From Desulfuromonadales bacterium (GTDB lineage: Bacteria; Desulfobacterota; Desulfuromonadia; Geobacterales; Pseudopelobacteraceae): a stretch of 46,161 nt of DNA. Each line of letters begins with the position of its first letter. The first letter of the stretch is position 1. A model generated the notes under the pieces. It ran no database searches. It was not told the DNA's origin and was given only the letters and a program-made list of their open reading frames with translations. Where the stretch lies: assembly GCA_013349325.1 (NCBI GenBank), contig DUZX01000029.1:1-46161 (forward strand). The letters are read 5' to 3'. Shown here piece by piece: positions 9,223 to 18,647 of the stretch. Position numbers and translations under genes: made by a program.

Positions 9223-12009
9223 ATGAGCGCCACCGACGAAAAACCACCCGTGCCGAACAGTTTTAATGTAGCCGGTCTACCTCAGTACGTTCTGATATCA
9301 GCCTGGACGCTCCTGATAGTCTGTCTGGCCGCACTCAGTTTTTATCAGGCCTGGCAGGCTGAATACTTAAATGCCGTTGCCGTGGCGATTGACAACTTGA
9401 ATAAAGACATTGTCTACCGCCGCTGGGCCGCCAAACATGGCGGGGTCTATGTCCCGGTGACTCCGCAAACGCCCCCCAATCCTTACCTGGGTGACGTTCC
9501 GAATCGGGATATCACCCTCCCTTCCGGAAAACGGCTGACGCTGATGAACCCGTCTTACATGACCCGTCAGGTGCATGAACTTGGCAACACGCTCTATGGC
9601 GTACGCGGCCATATCACCAGCCTCAAACCGATCCGCCCCCAGAACGCACCCGACGAATGGGAAAAGCGCGCACTGCAGCTTTTTGAAGCCGGAGAGAAAG
9701 AGCTCATATCTCTGGAGACGCTGGATGGCAAACCGTATCTGCGCTTGATGCGGCCGCTAATGGTCGAGGCCGGATGCCTCAAATGTCACGCGTCTCAAGG
9801 GTATAAATCCGGAGATATTCGCGGTGGCCTCAGTGTCTCTATTCCCTGGAGTCCGCATAAGGAAAGGCTGTTGTCACAACTGTCGATATCATCGGCCGGG
9901 TATGGCGGCATCTGGCTTATCGGAATTATCGGCATCGTCATATCACAGCGCCGTTTGCGCAATGATCTGGAAGTGCAGGATCGTCTTGTTAAGGATTTGC
10001 AACGGCGCGAACAGGAATTGAGACTGAGCGAATCCCGTTTTCGCTACATGTACGAGGAAAAAAATATCATCATCGAAAATTGCGGCGTCGGCATCGCCTT
10101 TGTGCTTGATCGCCGCTTGAAGTGGGCCAATACAACTTTTGTCAGCATGTTTGGCTACAGCCCCGATCAGATTATCGATGTTGACACCAGCATCTTCTAT
10201 CCGTCGCATCAGGAATACGAGCAGTTCGGCGCAGCGGCGTATCCGGTTCTGGCCGCAGGCGACTCGTTTACCCGGGAGCTGCAGATGCGACACCGCGATG
10301 GCAGCCTTTTTTACGCCCGTTTTTCCGGTAAAGCCATAACGCCCTGCGACCCTTCTGATGGAAGCATCTGGGTGGTATCAGATGTGACGCCCCAAAAGGA
10401 GCTGGAGAAACGACTTCAGCTTGCCCGTGAAGCGGCTGAAGCCGCAAACAGAGCCAAATCGGAGTTTCTGGCGACCATGAGTCATGAGATCCGTACGCCG
10501 ATGAATGGCGTCATCGGCATGACCGGCATTCTTCTGTCTACCGAACTGAACGAAGAGCAGCGCGGATATGCGGAAATAGTCCGTAAGAGCGGAGAGAACC
10601 TGCTGCTTCTGATCAACGATATTCTTGATTTTTCAAAGATCGAGGCCGGTAAACTTGAGGTGGAACTGCTCGATTTTAATCTGCAGACAACCGTACAAGA
10701 GACCGTAGAACTGCTGGCTGTCAAGGCGTCCGGAGCCGGTCTGGATATGATCTGCCAGATTGATCCTCAGATACCGCACTGCCTGAGAGGCGACCCCGGC
10801 AGGATTCGGCAGGTCATTATCAATCTGGTTGGTAATGCCATCAAGTTTACCCATAGCGGTGAAGTCATCATCCGTGTAGAGCGGCAGTCGGAGCAGAGTG
10901 ACAGCGTTACACTGCACTTTGAGATCAGGGATACCGGCATCGGCATCGCCGAAGAACGCCGGGAAGCCATCTTCAGCCCATTCACCCAGGCAGATGGATC
11001 CACCACCCGCAAATACGGCGGCAGTGGTCTGGGACTGGCAATCTGCAAGCAGCTGGTGGAGCTGATGGGGGGCGAAATCGGAGTGGACAGTCGGCCTGGC
11101 CACGGTTCCACCTTCTGGTTCACTATCCGCCTGGAAAAGTCGGCGGCACAAACCTGCCAGGATTCAAAAAACGTTGAAACTCCGGTAGCAGCTCAAGCAG
11201 CCGACAAGCGCCACTCCGTAGCCAGGGGCACAAATCGTGAAATTCGAATCCTGCTGGCAGAAGACAACATCATCAACCAGATGGTTGCGCAGGTAATGCT
11301 TAATCAGCTCGGTTACACAACCGACCTGGTGGCTGACGGCCAAGAGGCGCTTCAGGCGCTCAAACTGATCAACTATGACCTGGTTTTGATGGATTGTCAG
11401 ATGCCGGTTATGGATGGCTATGAAGCTACTCGGATAATCCGGGATCCGTCCTCGAAGGTCATAAATCATAGCGTGCCGATCGTCGCCATGACCGCCAACA
11501 CCATGCCGGGTGACCGCGAAAAATGTCTTGAAGCCGGCATGGATGACTACACCAGCAAACCGGTCCGAGCTGATGCTCTGCAGGCAGTACTTACCCGTCT
11601 GCTCCCCGAGCATATGATCGCACCTATTGCAGCTGAAAAAGTGGAAGCCCGGATTTCGTCCACGCCATCCGCAGAGCCGTACTGCCGCGCAGAACTGTTG
11701 CGACGCCTCGATAAAAACATCGCCGTTCTTGACGAAATTATAGCCATGAGCCGCACGGAACTCCCGCAACGGATGGCTAACCTGAATCGTTTACTGCTGC
11801 TTCGGGAGTTTGATGCGGCCCGCATGGAGGTTCACACCATCAAGGGAATCGCGGCCAACATCAGCGCTGCCCCGCTGAGAGCGGCGGCGTTAGAACTTGA
11901 AAAAGCACTGCGAACCGGTCTGCAGATCGAAATAGATCGGATGTTCCCGGATTTCAAAGCCCGCATGTCAGAACTTCTGGCTACGCTGGAGCATGGAAAT
12001 GAGGAGTAA
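9223..12009 (+). CDS. Hybrid histidine kinase with haem c DUF3365-type sensor, PAS, receiver and HPt
   Basis: A 928-residue inner-membrane sensor kinase. TM1 is about 22-44. The periplasmic domain (about 45-222) resembles the DUF3365/Tll0287 family and carries CLKCH at 185-189, a covalent haem c motif. TM2 is about 226-241. A PAS domain spans about 280-395, with coiled coil to 410. A HisKA domain with phospho-acceptor His421 (MSHEIRTPMNG) and an ATPase domain (N, G1 and G2 boxes DTGIGI and GGSGLGL) follow. Next are a receiver (Asp about 725, LMDCQMPVMDG) and a C-terminal HPt with His about 870 (HTIKGIAAN). All relay residues are present. It heads an operon with two response regulators and another hybrid kinase. 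Redox or gas sensing is an inference from the haem motif. Confidence 0.93.
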   Translation: MSATDEKPPVPNSFNVAGLPQYVLISAWTLLIVCLAALSFYQAWQAEYLNAVAVAIDNLNKDIVYRRWAAKHGGVYVPVTPQTPPNPYLGDVPNRDITLPSGKRLTLMNPSYMTRQVHELGNTLYGVRGHITSLKPIRPQNAPDEWEKRALQLFEAGEKELISLETLDGKPYLRLMRPLMVEAGCLKCHASQGYKSGDIRGGLSVSIPWSPHKERLLSQLSISSAGYGGIWLIGIIGIVISQRRLRNDLEVQDRLVKDLQRREQELRLSESRFRYMYEEKNIIIENCGVGIAFVLDRRLKWANTTFVSMFGYSPDQIIDVDTSIFYPSHQEYEQFGAAAYPVLAAGDSFTRELQMRHRDGSLFYARFSGKAITPCDPSDGSIWVVSDVTPQKELEKRLQLAREAAEAANRAKSEFLATMSHEIRTPMNGVIGMTGILLSTELNEEQRGYAEIVRKSGENLLLLINDILDFSKIEAGKLEVELLDFNLQTTVQETVELLAVKASGAGLDMICQIDPQIPHCLRGDPGRIRQVIINLVGNAIKFTHSGEVIIRVERQSEQSDSVTLHFEIRDTGIGIAEERREAIFSPFTQADGSTTRKYGGSGLGLAICKQLVELMGGEIGVDSRPGHGSTFWFTIRLEKSAAQTCQDSKNVETPVAAQAADKRHSVARGTNREIRILLAEDNIINQMVAQVMLNQLGYTTDLVADGQEALQALKLINYDLVLMDCQMPVMDGYEATRIIRDPSSKVINHSVPIVAMTANTMPGDREKCLEAGMDDYTSKPVRADALQAVLTRLLPEHMIAPIAAEKVEARISSTPSAEPYCRAELLRRLDKNIAVLDEIIAMSRTELPQRMANLNRLLLLREFDAARMEVHTIKGIAANISAAPLRAAALELEKALRTGLQIEIDRMFPDFKARMSELLATLEHGNEE

Positions 12010-12035
12010 TTCCAATTGGAACAAGGAGAACGCGC

Positions 12036-12665
12036 ATGGACAAGAGAGCGCACATACTCATTGTTGATGATGAGCCGATCAATATCCGGATTCTTTCTGC
12101 CGCATTACAGCTTGAATATGATGTGACTCCGGCCTACAACGGATTTGACGCCATTCGCCTGATGAAAGAGCTGAAACCTGACCTGATCATCCTGGACGTC
12201 ATGATGCCCAACCTTAACGGTTTTGAGATCTGCGGAATCATCAAGTCTGATCCGGACTTTGCCGAGATACCGGTTATTTTCCTGACCGCCATGGACAGTG
12301 CCGAAGCAGAAACTCAAGGACTGGAACTCGGCGGCATCGACTACCTGACCAAACCGGTTAATTCCGATCTGCTCAGATTGCGGGTACGCAACCATATCCA
12401 GCTGAAAGAGCGCAACGACCTCGTCAGGAAGCAGCGTGATCTGCTGGCGCGTCAGAAAGAAGAGCTACAGGAGGCACTTGGACGGATCAAGCGACTGGAG
12501 GGGATTATTCCGATATGTATGCACTGTAAAAGCATCCGGCACGACGGTGACTCCTGGCAGCAGCTCGAAAAATACATTTCCGCCCATACCGACGCGTTTT
12601 TCAGTCACGGCGTCTGTCCGAGCTGCCTTGCCAAATACTACCCGGACGTGAAGAAACATGCCTGA
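12036..12665 (+). CDS. Response regulator with Cys-rich C-terminal module
   Basis: A 209-residue protein. The N-terminal receiver has the acidic pair DD at 11-12, phospho-acceptor Asp54 (ILDVMMPNL) and Lys107 (TKP). A coiled coil follows at about 120-150. The C-terminal module from about 156 contains CMHCKSIR (Cys161, Cys164), a WQQLE-YI stretch and SHGVCPSC (Cys194, Cys197). Two CxxC pairs suggest a zinc or Fe-S site. There is no DNA-binding or cyclase domain, so output is probably by protein contact. It lies 26 bases after the first kinase and overlaps the second by 8 bases, so it is coupled to both. Confidence 0.9.
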   Translation: MDKRAHILIVDDEPINIRILSAALQLEYDVTPAYNGFDAIRLMKELKPDLIILDVMMPNLNGFEICGIIKSDPDFAEIPVIFLTAMDSAEAETQGLELGGIDYLTKPVNSDLLRLRVRNHIQLKERNDLVRKQRDLLARQKEELQEALGRIKRLEGIIPICMHCKSIRHDGDSWQQLEKYISAHTDAFFSHGVCPSCLAKYYPDVKKHA

Positions 12666-15192
12666 TTCCATTTACGAACGAATCCTGTTACTGGCCGAGA
12701 CGGAAAAAATCGGCAATTTCGGCGGCTGGGAAGTGGACCTGGACAGCATGGAACTGACTTGGACTGAAGAAGTCTACCGTATCCATGATGTGGAAAGCAG
12801 CTTTAAGCCAACGGTGGATAACGGGATCGCATTCTATACCCCCGCCTCACGTCCGATCATTGAAAAGGCCGTGCAGCGGGCTATTCACTATGGCGAAACG
12901 TTTGATGTCGAGCTGGAAATAATCACGGCCAAGGGGACTCTCAAAGCCGTCCACGCCATCGGAAAAACGGACCATGCTCAGCACAAGCTGATCGGTTTTT
13001 TCCAGGATATTTCAAAACGCAAACGAACCGAATCGATTCTGCTGGCCCGACTCCGGCTCAGCGAGTTTGCTCTTACGCACTCACTTAACGAACTCTTGGC
13101 CAAAACCCTGGATGAAGCAGAAACCCTGACCAACAGTACGATCGGTTTCTTCCATTTTCTGGATGCCGATCAGCAGACATTACTGCTTCAGACCTGGTCG
13201 TCACATACCCTGGCGACCATGTGCACTGCCGATGGAAAGGGGCAGCATTACTCCGTCAGTGAGGCCGGAGTGTGGGTGGATTGCGTTCGTCAGCGCCGCC
13301 CGATCATACATAACGACTACGCGACGCTCCCGAACCGCAAGGGGATGCCGGAAGGGCACTCCGTCGTTGTACGGGAACTGACGGTCCCCATCTTCCGGGG
13401 CAATCTGATTGTCGGCGTGATCGGACTTGGCAATAAACCGGTCGATTACGTCGAAGACGACATCGAAGCGGTAACACAGCTGTCGAATCTGGCGTGGGAT
13501 ATTATCGTCGGCAAGCAGGCAGAAGAAGCTTTGCTGGAAAGCCAGAAGAAACTGCTCGAACAGAATTGCGAATTACAGGTGACGGAAGAGATGCTGCGGG
13601 TACAGATTGGGGAATATGAAGCGGTACAGGTGCTGCTACAGGAGGCCAAAGCCGCTGCCGAGAGCGCCAATCAGGCCAAGAGCCAGTTTTTGGCAAATAT
13701 GAGTCATGAGATCCGCACTCCGATGAACAGCGTCATCGGCCTGCTGGAACTGCTGCTCGGCAGTACATTGACCGACGGACAGCGTAAAATGGCCCTGCTG
13801 GCCAAGCAGTCGAGCCGAAATCTGGTCCAATTGATCAGTGACATTCTCGACCTTTCAAAAATTGAAGCCCGCAAGATTGAGCCCGAGTCACGAAACTTCA
13901 ATCTTTCTTCAGAATTATCCGGCGTCCTGAATCTGCTCGCACTCCAGGCCGAGGAAAAAAGAGTTACGCTGACCTCCCGGATCTCCGCAGATGTGCCGCT
14001 GTTCCTGAAGGGCGACGCTGTCCGACTGCGCCAGATTATAATCAACCTGGTGGGCAATGCCATTAAATTTACCTCACAAGGTTCAATTTCGTGTGACATC
14101 TGTATGGTTCAGGAGAGCGAAAACTCCGTCACGCTCCGTTTCAGCATAACAGACAGCGGTATCGGCATTGCGGCAGACAAACTGGAATATATCTTCGAGC
14201 CGTTCACCCAGGCGGATGGCTCAACCTCCCGTAAATTTGGCGGCACCGGACTGGGACTTACCATTGCACGGCAACTGGCGGAACTGATGGGGGGCACTGT
14301 CAGCGTAAAAAGCACGGAGGGTGTGGGCTCAACCTTCTGTTTTACGGCTGTGCTGGAAAAGCAGGGCGGAAACAGAAGCATTTCTGACCGGCCAGACCGG
14401 TCAGACAGGTCAGAGCCAAGACTTTCCCCTGTAAAAACAGCCACCATCCGCCTGCTCCTGGCCGAAGATGACGCAACGGCTCAATTTGTGACGAAATCAA
14501 TCCTCACGAAAAACGGCTATCAGGTAGATGTTGCCGGCGATGGCGGCCAGGCGCTCGAGTTGCTGGAAACGTGTGACTACGATACGGTGCTGATGGATTG
14601 CATGATGCCGGTGCTGAGCGGCTATGATGTAACTGCCGTTATTCGCGATCCAGCGTCAAAGGTCAGAAATCACGCCATAGCGGTTATTGCACTTACGGCC
14701 AACGCCTTTGAGGAAGACCGCAAAAAATGCCTTACCGCCGGCATGGATGACTATCTCGCAAAACCTCTTGAAATCGAGAAATTGCTGGCAATGCTGCAAA
14801 AATGGGCGCCCGGCGTACCACCTGAGCGTGAAGCCGTAATTTTTGACAAAGATGATTTCGTCGCTCGCAATCAGGGGGATCTGCGGATATCCTGCGATGC
14901 AGCTGCAATTTTCATCAGCAGCTCATCGGATTACCGTGCCGCGCTGCGCGCGGCAGTGACAACAGAGGATGCAGCTGCGCTGCGACAGGCGGCACATAAA
15001 CTGAAAGGGGCCGCCGGAAATTTTTCACTGCCGCATCTGTTTGAGTGTGCCAAAAGCATCGAAGATTTCGCCGACGCCGACAACCTTGCAGCCGCGACGG
15101 CACTGCTGCCTGAACTTGAACAGCACCTTGTACAGGCGGTCAAGGCGCTGCAGAAACTCTGCACTACGCACCATGAGAAGGATGGACTATGA
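12658..15192 (+). CDS. Cytosolic hybrid histidine kinase (PAS-GAF-HisKA-ATPase-receiver-HPt)
   Basis: An 844-residue protein without membrane segments, so probably cytoplasmic. In order: PAS about 10-120, GAF about 130-285, coiled coil about 285-335, HisKA with His near 349 (MSHEIRTPMNS), ATPase domain (DSGIGI, GGTGLGL), receiver with Asp near 645 (LMDCMMPVLSG), HPt with His near 780 (HKLKGAAGNFS). It starts inside the end of the preceding response regulator (8-base overlap) and ends over the next one (ATGA). A short repeated RPDRSDRS linker lies between the ATPase and the receiver. It probably feeds the same relay as the haem kinase upstream, adding a cytoplasmic input. Confidence 0.93.
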   Translation: MPDSIYERILLLAETEKIGNFGGWEVDLDSMELTWTEEVYRIHDVESSFKPTVDNGIAFYTPASRPIIEKAVQRAIHYGETFDVELEIITAKGTLKAVHAIGKTDHAQHKLIGFFQDISKRKRTESILLARLRLSEFALTHSLNELLAKTLDEAETLTNSTIGFFHFLDADQQTLLLQTWSSHTLATMCTADGKGQHYSVSEAGVWVDCVRQRRPIIHNDYATLPNRKGMPEGHSVVVRELTVPIFRGNLIVGVIGLGNKPVDYVEDDIEAVTQLSNLAWDIIVGKQAEEALLESQKKLLEQNCELQVTEEMLRVQIGEYEAVQVLLQEAKAAAESANQAKSQFLANMSHEIRTPMNSVIGLLELLLGSTLTDGQRKMALLAKQSSRNLVQLISDILDLSKIEARKIEPESRNFNLSSELSGVLNLLALQAEEKRVTLTSRISADVPLFLKGDAVRLRQIIINLVGNAIKFTSQGSISCDICMVQESENSVTLRFSITDSGIGIAADKLEYIFEPFTQADGSTSRKFGGTGLGLTIARQLAELMGGTVSVKSTEGVGSTFCFTAVLEKQGGNRSISDRPDRSDRSEPRLSPVKTATIRLLLAEDDATAQFVTKSILTKNGYQVDVAGDGGQALELLETCDYDTVLMDCMMPVLSGYDVTAVIRDPASKVRNHAIAVIALTANAFEEDRKKCLTAGMDDYLAKPLEIEKLLAMLQKWAPGVPPEREAVIFDKDDFVARNQGDLRISCDAAAIFISSSSDYRAALRAAVTTEDAAALRQAAHKLKGAAGNFSLPHLFECAKSIEDFADADNLAAATALLPELEQHLVQAVKALQKLCTTHHEKDGL

Positions 15193-15644
15193 AAATACTT
15201 GTTGCTGAAGATGATGCCGCTTCCCTCTTTATCCTGCAGTCACTTCTGACGTCATGGGGATATGAGGTACTGACCGCCACAGACGGAACGGAAGCCTGGC
15301 GCATTCTCTGCGAACCGGGTCATCCACACCTGCTGCTGCTCGACTGGATGATGCCCGGCATTGAAGGCCCCGAGATTGTGCGACGACTGCACGAGAGATC
15401 TCCTGAACAGCCGTACTATGCCATCATCATAACATCCCGCAGTGACAAGAATTCTGCGGCTAATGCACTGAACGCAGGCGCTGACGACTTCATCGGCAAG
15501 CCCTTTGACAACAGTGAGTTGCGGGCACGGGTTTCAGTGGGATATCGTACCAACTGCCTGCAGAAGGCGCTTTCGGAACATATACGAGACCTGAATCAGG
15601 CTCTGGCACGGGTGAGACAGTTGGAGGGGATTATCCCTGGTTGA
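15189..15644 (+). CDS. Response regulator, receiver only, truncated tail
   Basis: A 151-residue receiver with EDD at 7-9, phospho-acceptor Asp52 (LLDWMMPG) and the KPF lysine. A coiled coil follows and ends LARVRQLEGIIPG. The LEGIIP sequence is the same junction that leads into the Cys-rich module in the response regulator at 12036. Here a stop comes two codons later, so that module is absent. It overlaps the second hybrid kinase by ATGA and is the last signalling gene of the operon. Confidence 0.9.
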   Translation: MKILVAEDDAASLFILQSLLTSWGYEVLTATDGTEAWRILCEPGHPHLLLLDWMMPGIEGPEIVRRLHERSPEQPYYAIIITSRSDKNSAANALNAGADDFIGKPFDNSELRARVSVGYRTNCLQKALSEHIRDLNQALARVRQLEGIIPG

Positions 15645-15719
15645 AATCAGAAGACCGTTTACTTCCAAACGGGTCGGAATACAGTGCACAGCAAGCCCGT
15701 AAAACGAGAGGAGAGTCCC

Positions 15720-16337
15720 ATGCGCCCACTCATGGTATGTTTGACCGGAATGATGGTCTGTCTGCTGAACCTCGCTGCATTCGATACCCCTGCGGCGGGC
15801 GCGGGTCTGGAGAAAGCTACTTTTGCCGGCGGCTGCTTCTGGTGCATGGAAGCGCCCTTCGACAAACGTGCGGGGGTCATCTCCGTTACCGCCGGATATA
15901 CCGGCGGCAACCTGAAAAATCCGACCTACGAGCAGGTCTCCGCCGGTGGCACGGGGCACGCCGAAGCGGTGCAGATTCTCTTTGATCCTTCAAAAATCAG
16001 CTACAGCACTCTGCTGACGATCTTCTGGCACAATATTGATCCGACCGTCATCGACCGTCAGTTCTGTGACAACGGCCACCAATACCGCTCCGGAATATTC
16101 TACAATAGCGAGCAGCAGCACCGGGAAGCGCTGCAATCCAAAGCGGCTCTTGATCGAAACAAACCGTTTAGCGCCGCCATTGTCACCGATATTGTTGCAG
16201 CAACTGAATTCTATCCGGCCGAAGAGTACCATCAGCATTACTACAAAAAAAATCCGCTGCGCTACACGTACTACCGGAGCAGTTGCGGGCGTGATCGCAG
16301 ATTGAAAGAGCTGTGGGGCTCTGCCACCGGACATTAA
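15720..16337 (+). CDS. msrA: Peptide-methionine (S)-S-oxide reductase, exported
   Basis: Reduces methionine-S-sulfoxide in proteins. GGCFWCMEAPF carries the catalytic Cys, and the family core (GYTGG, GHAEAVQ, EEYHQHY) is complete. Residues 1 to about 28 from the ATG at 15720 form a hydrophobic signal peptide ending in AAGA, so the enzyme should act in the periplasm. The upstream ATG at 15684 is less likely because AGAGGAGA sits directly before 15720. A C-terminal Cys (SSCGRD) could serve as resolving Cys. It lies 75 bases after the signalling operon and may be co-transcribed, which would fit an oxidative or redox response. Confidence 0.93.
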   Translation: MRPLMVCLTGMMVCLLNLAAFDTPAAGAGLEKATFAGGCFWCMEAPFDKRAGVISVTAGYTGGNLKNPTYEQVSAGGTGHAEAVQILFDPSKISYSTLLTIFWHNIDPTVIDRQFCDNGHQYRSGIFYNSEQQHREALQSKAALDRNKPFSAAIVTDIVAATEFYPAEEYHQHYYKKNPLRYTYYRSSCGRDRRLKELWGSATGH

Positions 16338-16343
16338 GCGAAC

Positions 16344-17564
16344 ATGACCACACCACACCCTTCAGAGACAGTCGGGGATGGGGAGATCCGAATCGGCACT
16401 CCGGCCTATCGCAGGGCAAATCTGGCACTTTTCTGTGCCGGCTTCATCACCTTTGTCACCCTCTATGACCTACAGCCTCTGTTGCCGCTCTTTGGCAAGG
16501 AGTTCAACATCGCTCCCGCCATGGCCAGCCTGCCGCTCTCATGCGCCACAATAGCCCTGGCACTGGGGATGCTGATTGCCGGAACCCTCTCGGAAACCCT
16601 CGGCCGTCGACACGTCATGACGGCAGCCCTCTTCCTGACTTCACTGTTGGCCATGCTGACGTACTTCTGTACGACCTTCCCCTCACTGCTGATCCTGCGT
16701 CTGCTACAGGGGTGCGCCCTGGCCGGCGTGCCTTCCGTTGCCATGGCATATCTGGGCGAGGAGATGGATGCCGACTCGATCGGCCAGGCTATGGGACTTT
16801 ATATCAGCGGCAACGCACTGGGGGGCATGACCGGCCGGATCGGATCGGCGCTGTTATGTGACTACGTCCCCTGGCATACGGCGATTGCAATTATCGGCGG
16901 CATCAGCCTGCTGCTCACCCTGGTGTTTGCCAGGAGCCTGCCGCACTCGACCAACTTCCATCGGCGCCCCTTTCAGCTCCGTTACCTGGCCACCTCGCTG
17001 TATCAACATCTGCATGAACCGGGTCTTCTCTGCCTGTTCGGACTGGCGTTTCTTACGATGGGTGGGTTCATTTCGCTGTATAACTATATCGGCTTCCGCC
17101 TGCTGGCGCCCCCTTACAGCCTCAGCCAGTTCAATGTCAGCCTGATCTTTCTGGTTTATCTGATGGGTTCATTCAGTTCGGGAATCGTTGGCAGTATGCT
17201 CCATCGATTCGGCCGACCGTTCATGATCCGCCTGACGCTGGGAATCATGCTGGCCGGAACGGTGTTGACACTGGCGGACTCGATCGTCCTGATCGTAACC
17301 GCAGTCGCGATCTTTACCGGCGGTTTTTTCAGCGCCCATGCCATCGCATCCAGCTGGGTCGGGCGGCGCGCCCGAAGCGCCAAGGCTCAGGCTTCATCGT
17401 TGTACCTGTTTTCCTACTATCTGGGGTCGAGTATTTCCGGTACGGTGGGAGGCCTCTTTTGGCAGAAATCAGGATGGTACGGTGTCGCAGCCATGATCGT
17501 CCTGCTGCTGCTGACCGCTCTGGGAGTCGCAGCCCTGCTGCTACGCCTGCCAAAAAATGAATAA
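16344..17564 (+). CDS. MFS transporter (YnfM-like drug/metabolite exporter family)
   Basis: A 406-residue protein with about 12 membrane segments. The N-terminal pattern (FVTLYDLQPLLPLFGKEF) and the loop LSETLGRRHVM between helices 2 and 3 are typical of the YnfM/arabinose-efflux branch of the major facilitator superfamily. It starts 6 bases after the msrA stop, with only a weak ribosome site, so coupling to msrA is likely. The substrate cannot be read from sequence. Confidence 0.85.
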   Translation: MTTPHPSETVGDGEIRIGTPAYRRANLALFCAGFITFVTLYDLQPLLPLFGKEFNIAPAMASLPLSCATIALALGMLIAGTLSETLGRRHVMTAALFLTSLLAMLTYFCTTFPSLLILRLLQGCALAGVPSVAMAYLGEEMDADSIGQAMGLYISGNALGGMTGRIGSALLCDYVPWHTAIAIIGGISLLLTLVFARSLPHSTNFHRRPFQLRYLATSLYQHLHEPGLLCLFGLAFLTMGGFISLYNYIGFRLLAPPYSLSQFNVSLIFLVYLMGSFSSGIVGSMLHRFGRPFMIRLTLGIMLAGTVLTLADSIVLIVTAVAIFTGGFFSAHAIASSWVGRRARSAKAQASSLYLFSYYLGSSISGTVGGLFWQKSGWYGVAAMIVLLLLTALGVAALLLRLPKNE

Positions 17565-17585
17565 TGATACGAGGAGATGTTACGC

Positions 17586-18413
17586 ATGTCGGAAAAATAT
17601 GACGTCCAACCGGGACAATCGGTCGAACTGCTGAAGGAGCTGCACATCCTGACCCGTGACGGCAAACTGAATCAGGACAGCCGCCGCAAACTCAAGCAGG
17701 TGTACCACCTGTTTCACTTTATCGAACCGCTGCTGAAAGAAATCCAGCGTGATCACCCGGCCATGACGCTGGTTGACCATGGCGCCGGAAAATCATACCT
17801 CGGTTTTATTCTGTATGATCTCTTTTTTAAAAACCACTCCGAGGGTGCCCGCATCTTCGGCATAGAGACGCGTGACGAACTGGTTGAACGGTCGCGAGAT
17901 CTGGCGAAGCGCCTGGGGTTCTCAGGCATGTCGTTTCTGAATCTTTCGGTAGTCGATTCGATTGATGACGAAACCCTGCCACAGAAGGTCGATATTGTCA
18001 CCGCACTGCACGCCTGCAATACCGCCAGCGATGACGCCATCCGTTTCGCTCTGCAGAAACAGGCCCGCTTCATCGTGCTGGTCCCCTGCTGTCAGGCCGA
18101 AATAGCGACGATATTACGAAAAAACAAGGGGGCTTCACTGGCGCAAAACTACCTGACTGAACTCTGGCGGCATTCGCTGCATACGCGCGAATTCGGTAGT
18201 CACGTCACCAACGTGCTGCGCTGCCTGCAGCTGGAGGCACATGGCTATCAGGTAACCGTAACGGAACTGGTAGGCTGGGAACACTCCATGAAAAATGAAC
18301 TGATAATCGCCAGCTACAAAGACCTGCCGCGCAGACGCCCGACGGAACGCCTGCACGCACTCCTGACCTCTCTGGGACTTGATGAGATGAAAGTGCGCTT
18401 TTTTACTCCATAG
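17586..18413 (+). CDS. Class I SAM-dependent methyltransferase-like protein
   Basis: 275 residues from the ATG at 17586, chosen because GAGGAG precedes it; the ATG at 17577 lies inside that site. A Rossmann motif I variant, VDHGAGKSYLGFILYDL (about 59-75), an acidic loop GIETRDELV and a conserved LVPCCQAEIA segment match the PF13679-type methyltransferases. The substrate is unknown; RNA or protein are possible. It is the last gene of the plus-strand run, 21 bases behind the MFS gene. A hairpin without a T run follows at 18427. Confidence 0.7.
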   Translation: MSEKYDVQPGQSVELLKELHILTRDGKLNQDSRRKLKQVYHLFHFIEPLLKEIQRDHPAMTLVDHGAGKSYLGFILYDLFFKNHSEGARIFGIETRDELVERSRDLAKRLGFSGMSFLNLSVVDSIDDETLPQKVDIVTALHACNTASDDAIRFALQKQARFIVLVPCCQAEIATILRKNKGASLAQNYLTELWRHSLHTREFGSHVTNVLRCLQLEAHGYQVTVTELVGWEHSMKNELIIASYKDLPRRRPTERLHALLTSLGLDEMKVRFFTP

Positions 18414-18426
18414 AAATTCGAACAAA

Positions 18427-18444
18427 GTGGCGGGTATCCGCCAC
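18427..18444. terminator. Perfect 7-bp hairpin after the methyltransferase gene
   Basis: GTGGCGG and CCGCCAC pair around GTAT. No T run follows, so it is a weak or Rho-assisted terminator at best. The rest of 18445-18549 shows no gene. Confidence 0.35.
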
Positions 18445-18549
18445 CAGCATTGGCCAAAACCTGCCACAATTTCCCCAGTTCCTTTATCATCCACAGGTAG
18501 CTTTAACAGATAAACTATCATTTCGGCATGTTACAGAATGCTTGATTTT

Positions 18550-18565
18550 TGGCACCCGCATTGCA
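18550..18565 (+). promoter_or_regulatory. Sigma-54 promoter of dctPQM
   Basis: TGGCAC (18550-18555), five bases, then TTGCA (18561-18565) is a full match to the -24/-12 consensus with correct spacing. It lies 83 bases before the dctP ATG. Dicarboxylate TRAP operons are often sigma-54 dependent through a DctD-type activator. No such activator is in the window. Confidence 0.8.
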
Positions 18566-18647
18566 GATAAGTAAAACACTATTTCACAACATTGATTATT
18601 CACTCGCGATAATTCGCACCATACCCCCGGAAAAAGGAGAAAAATGT

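Noticed and set aside
15949-15965. TGGCAC followed by GC within msrA as a second sigma-54 promoter
   Set aside because: The -12 element and spacing do not fit and it lies inside a coding region with no gene starting downstream.
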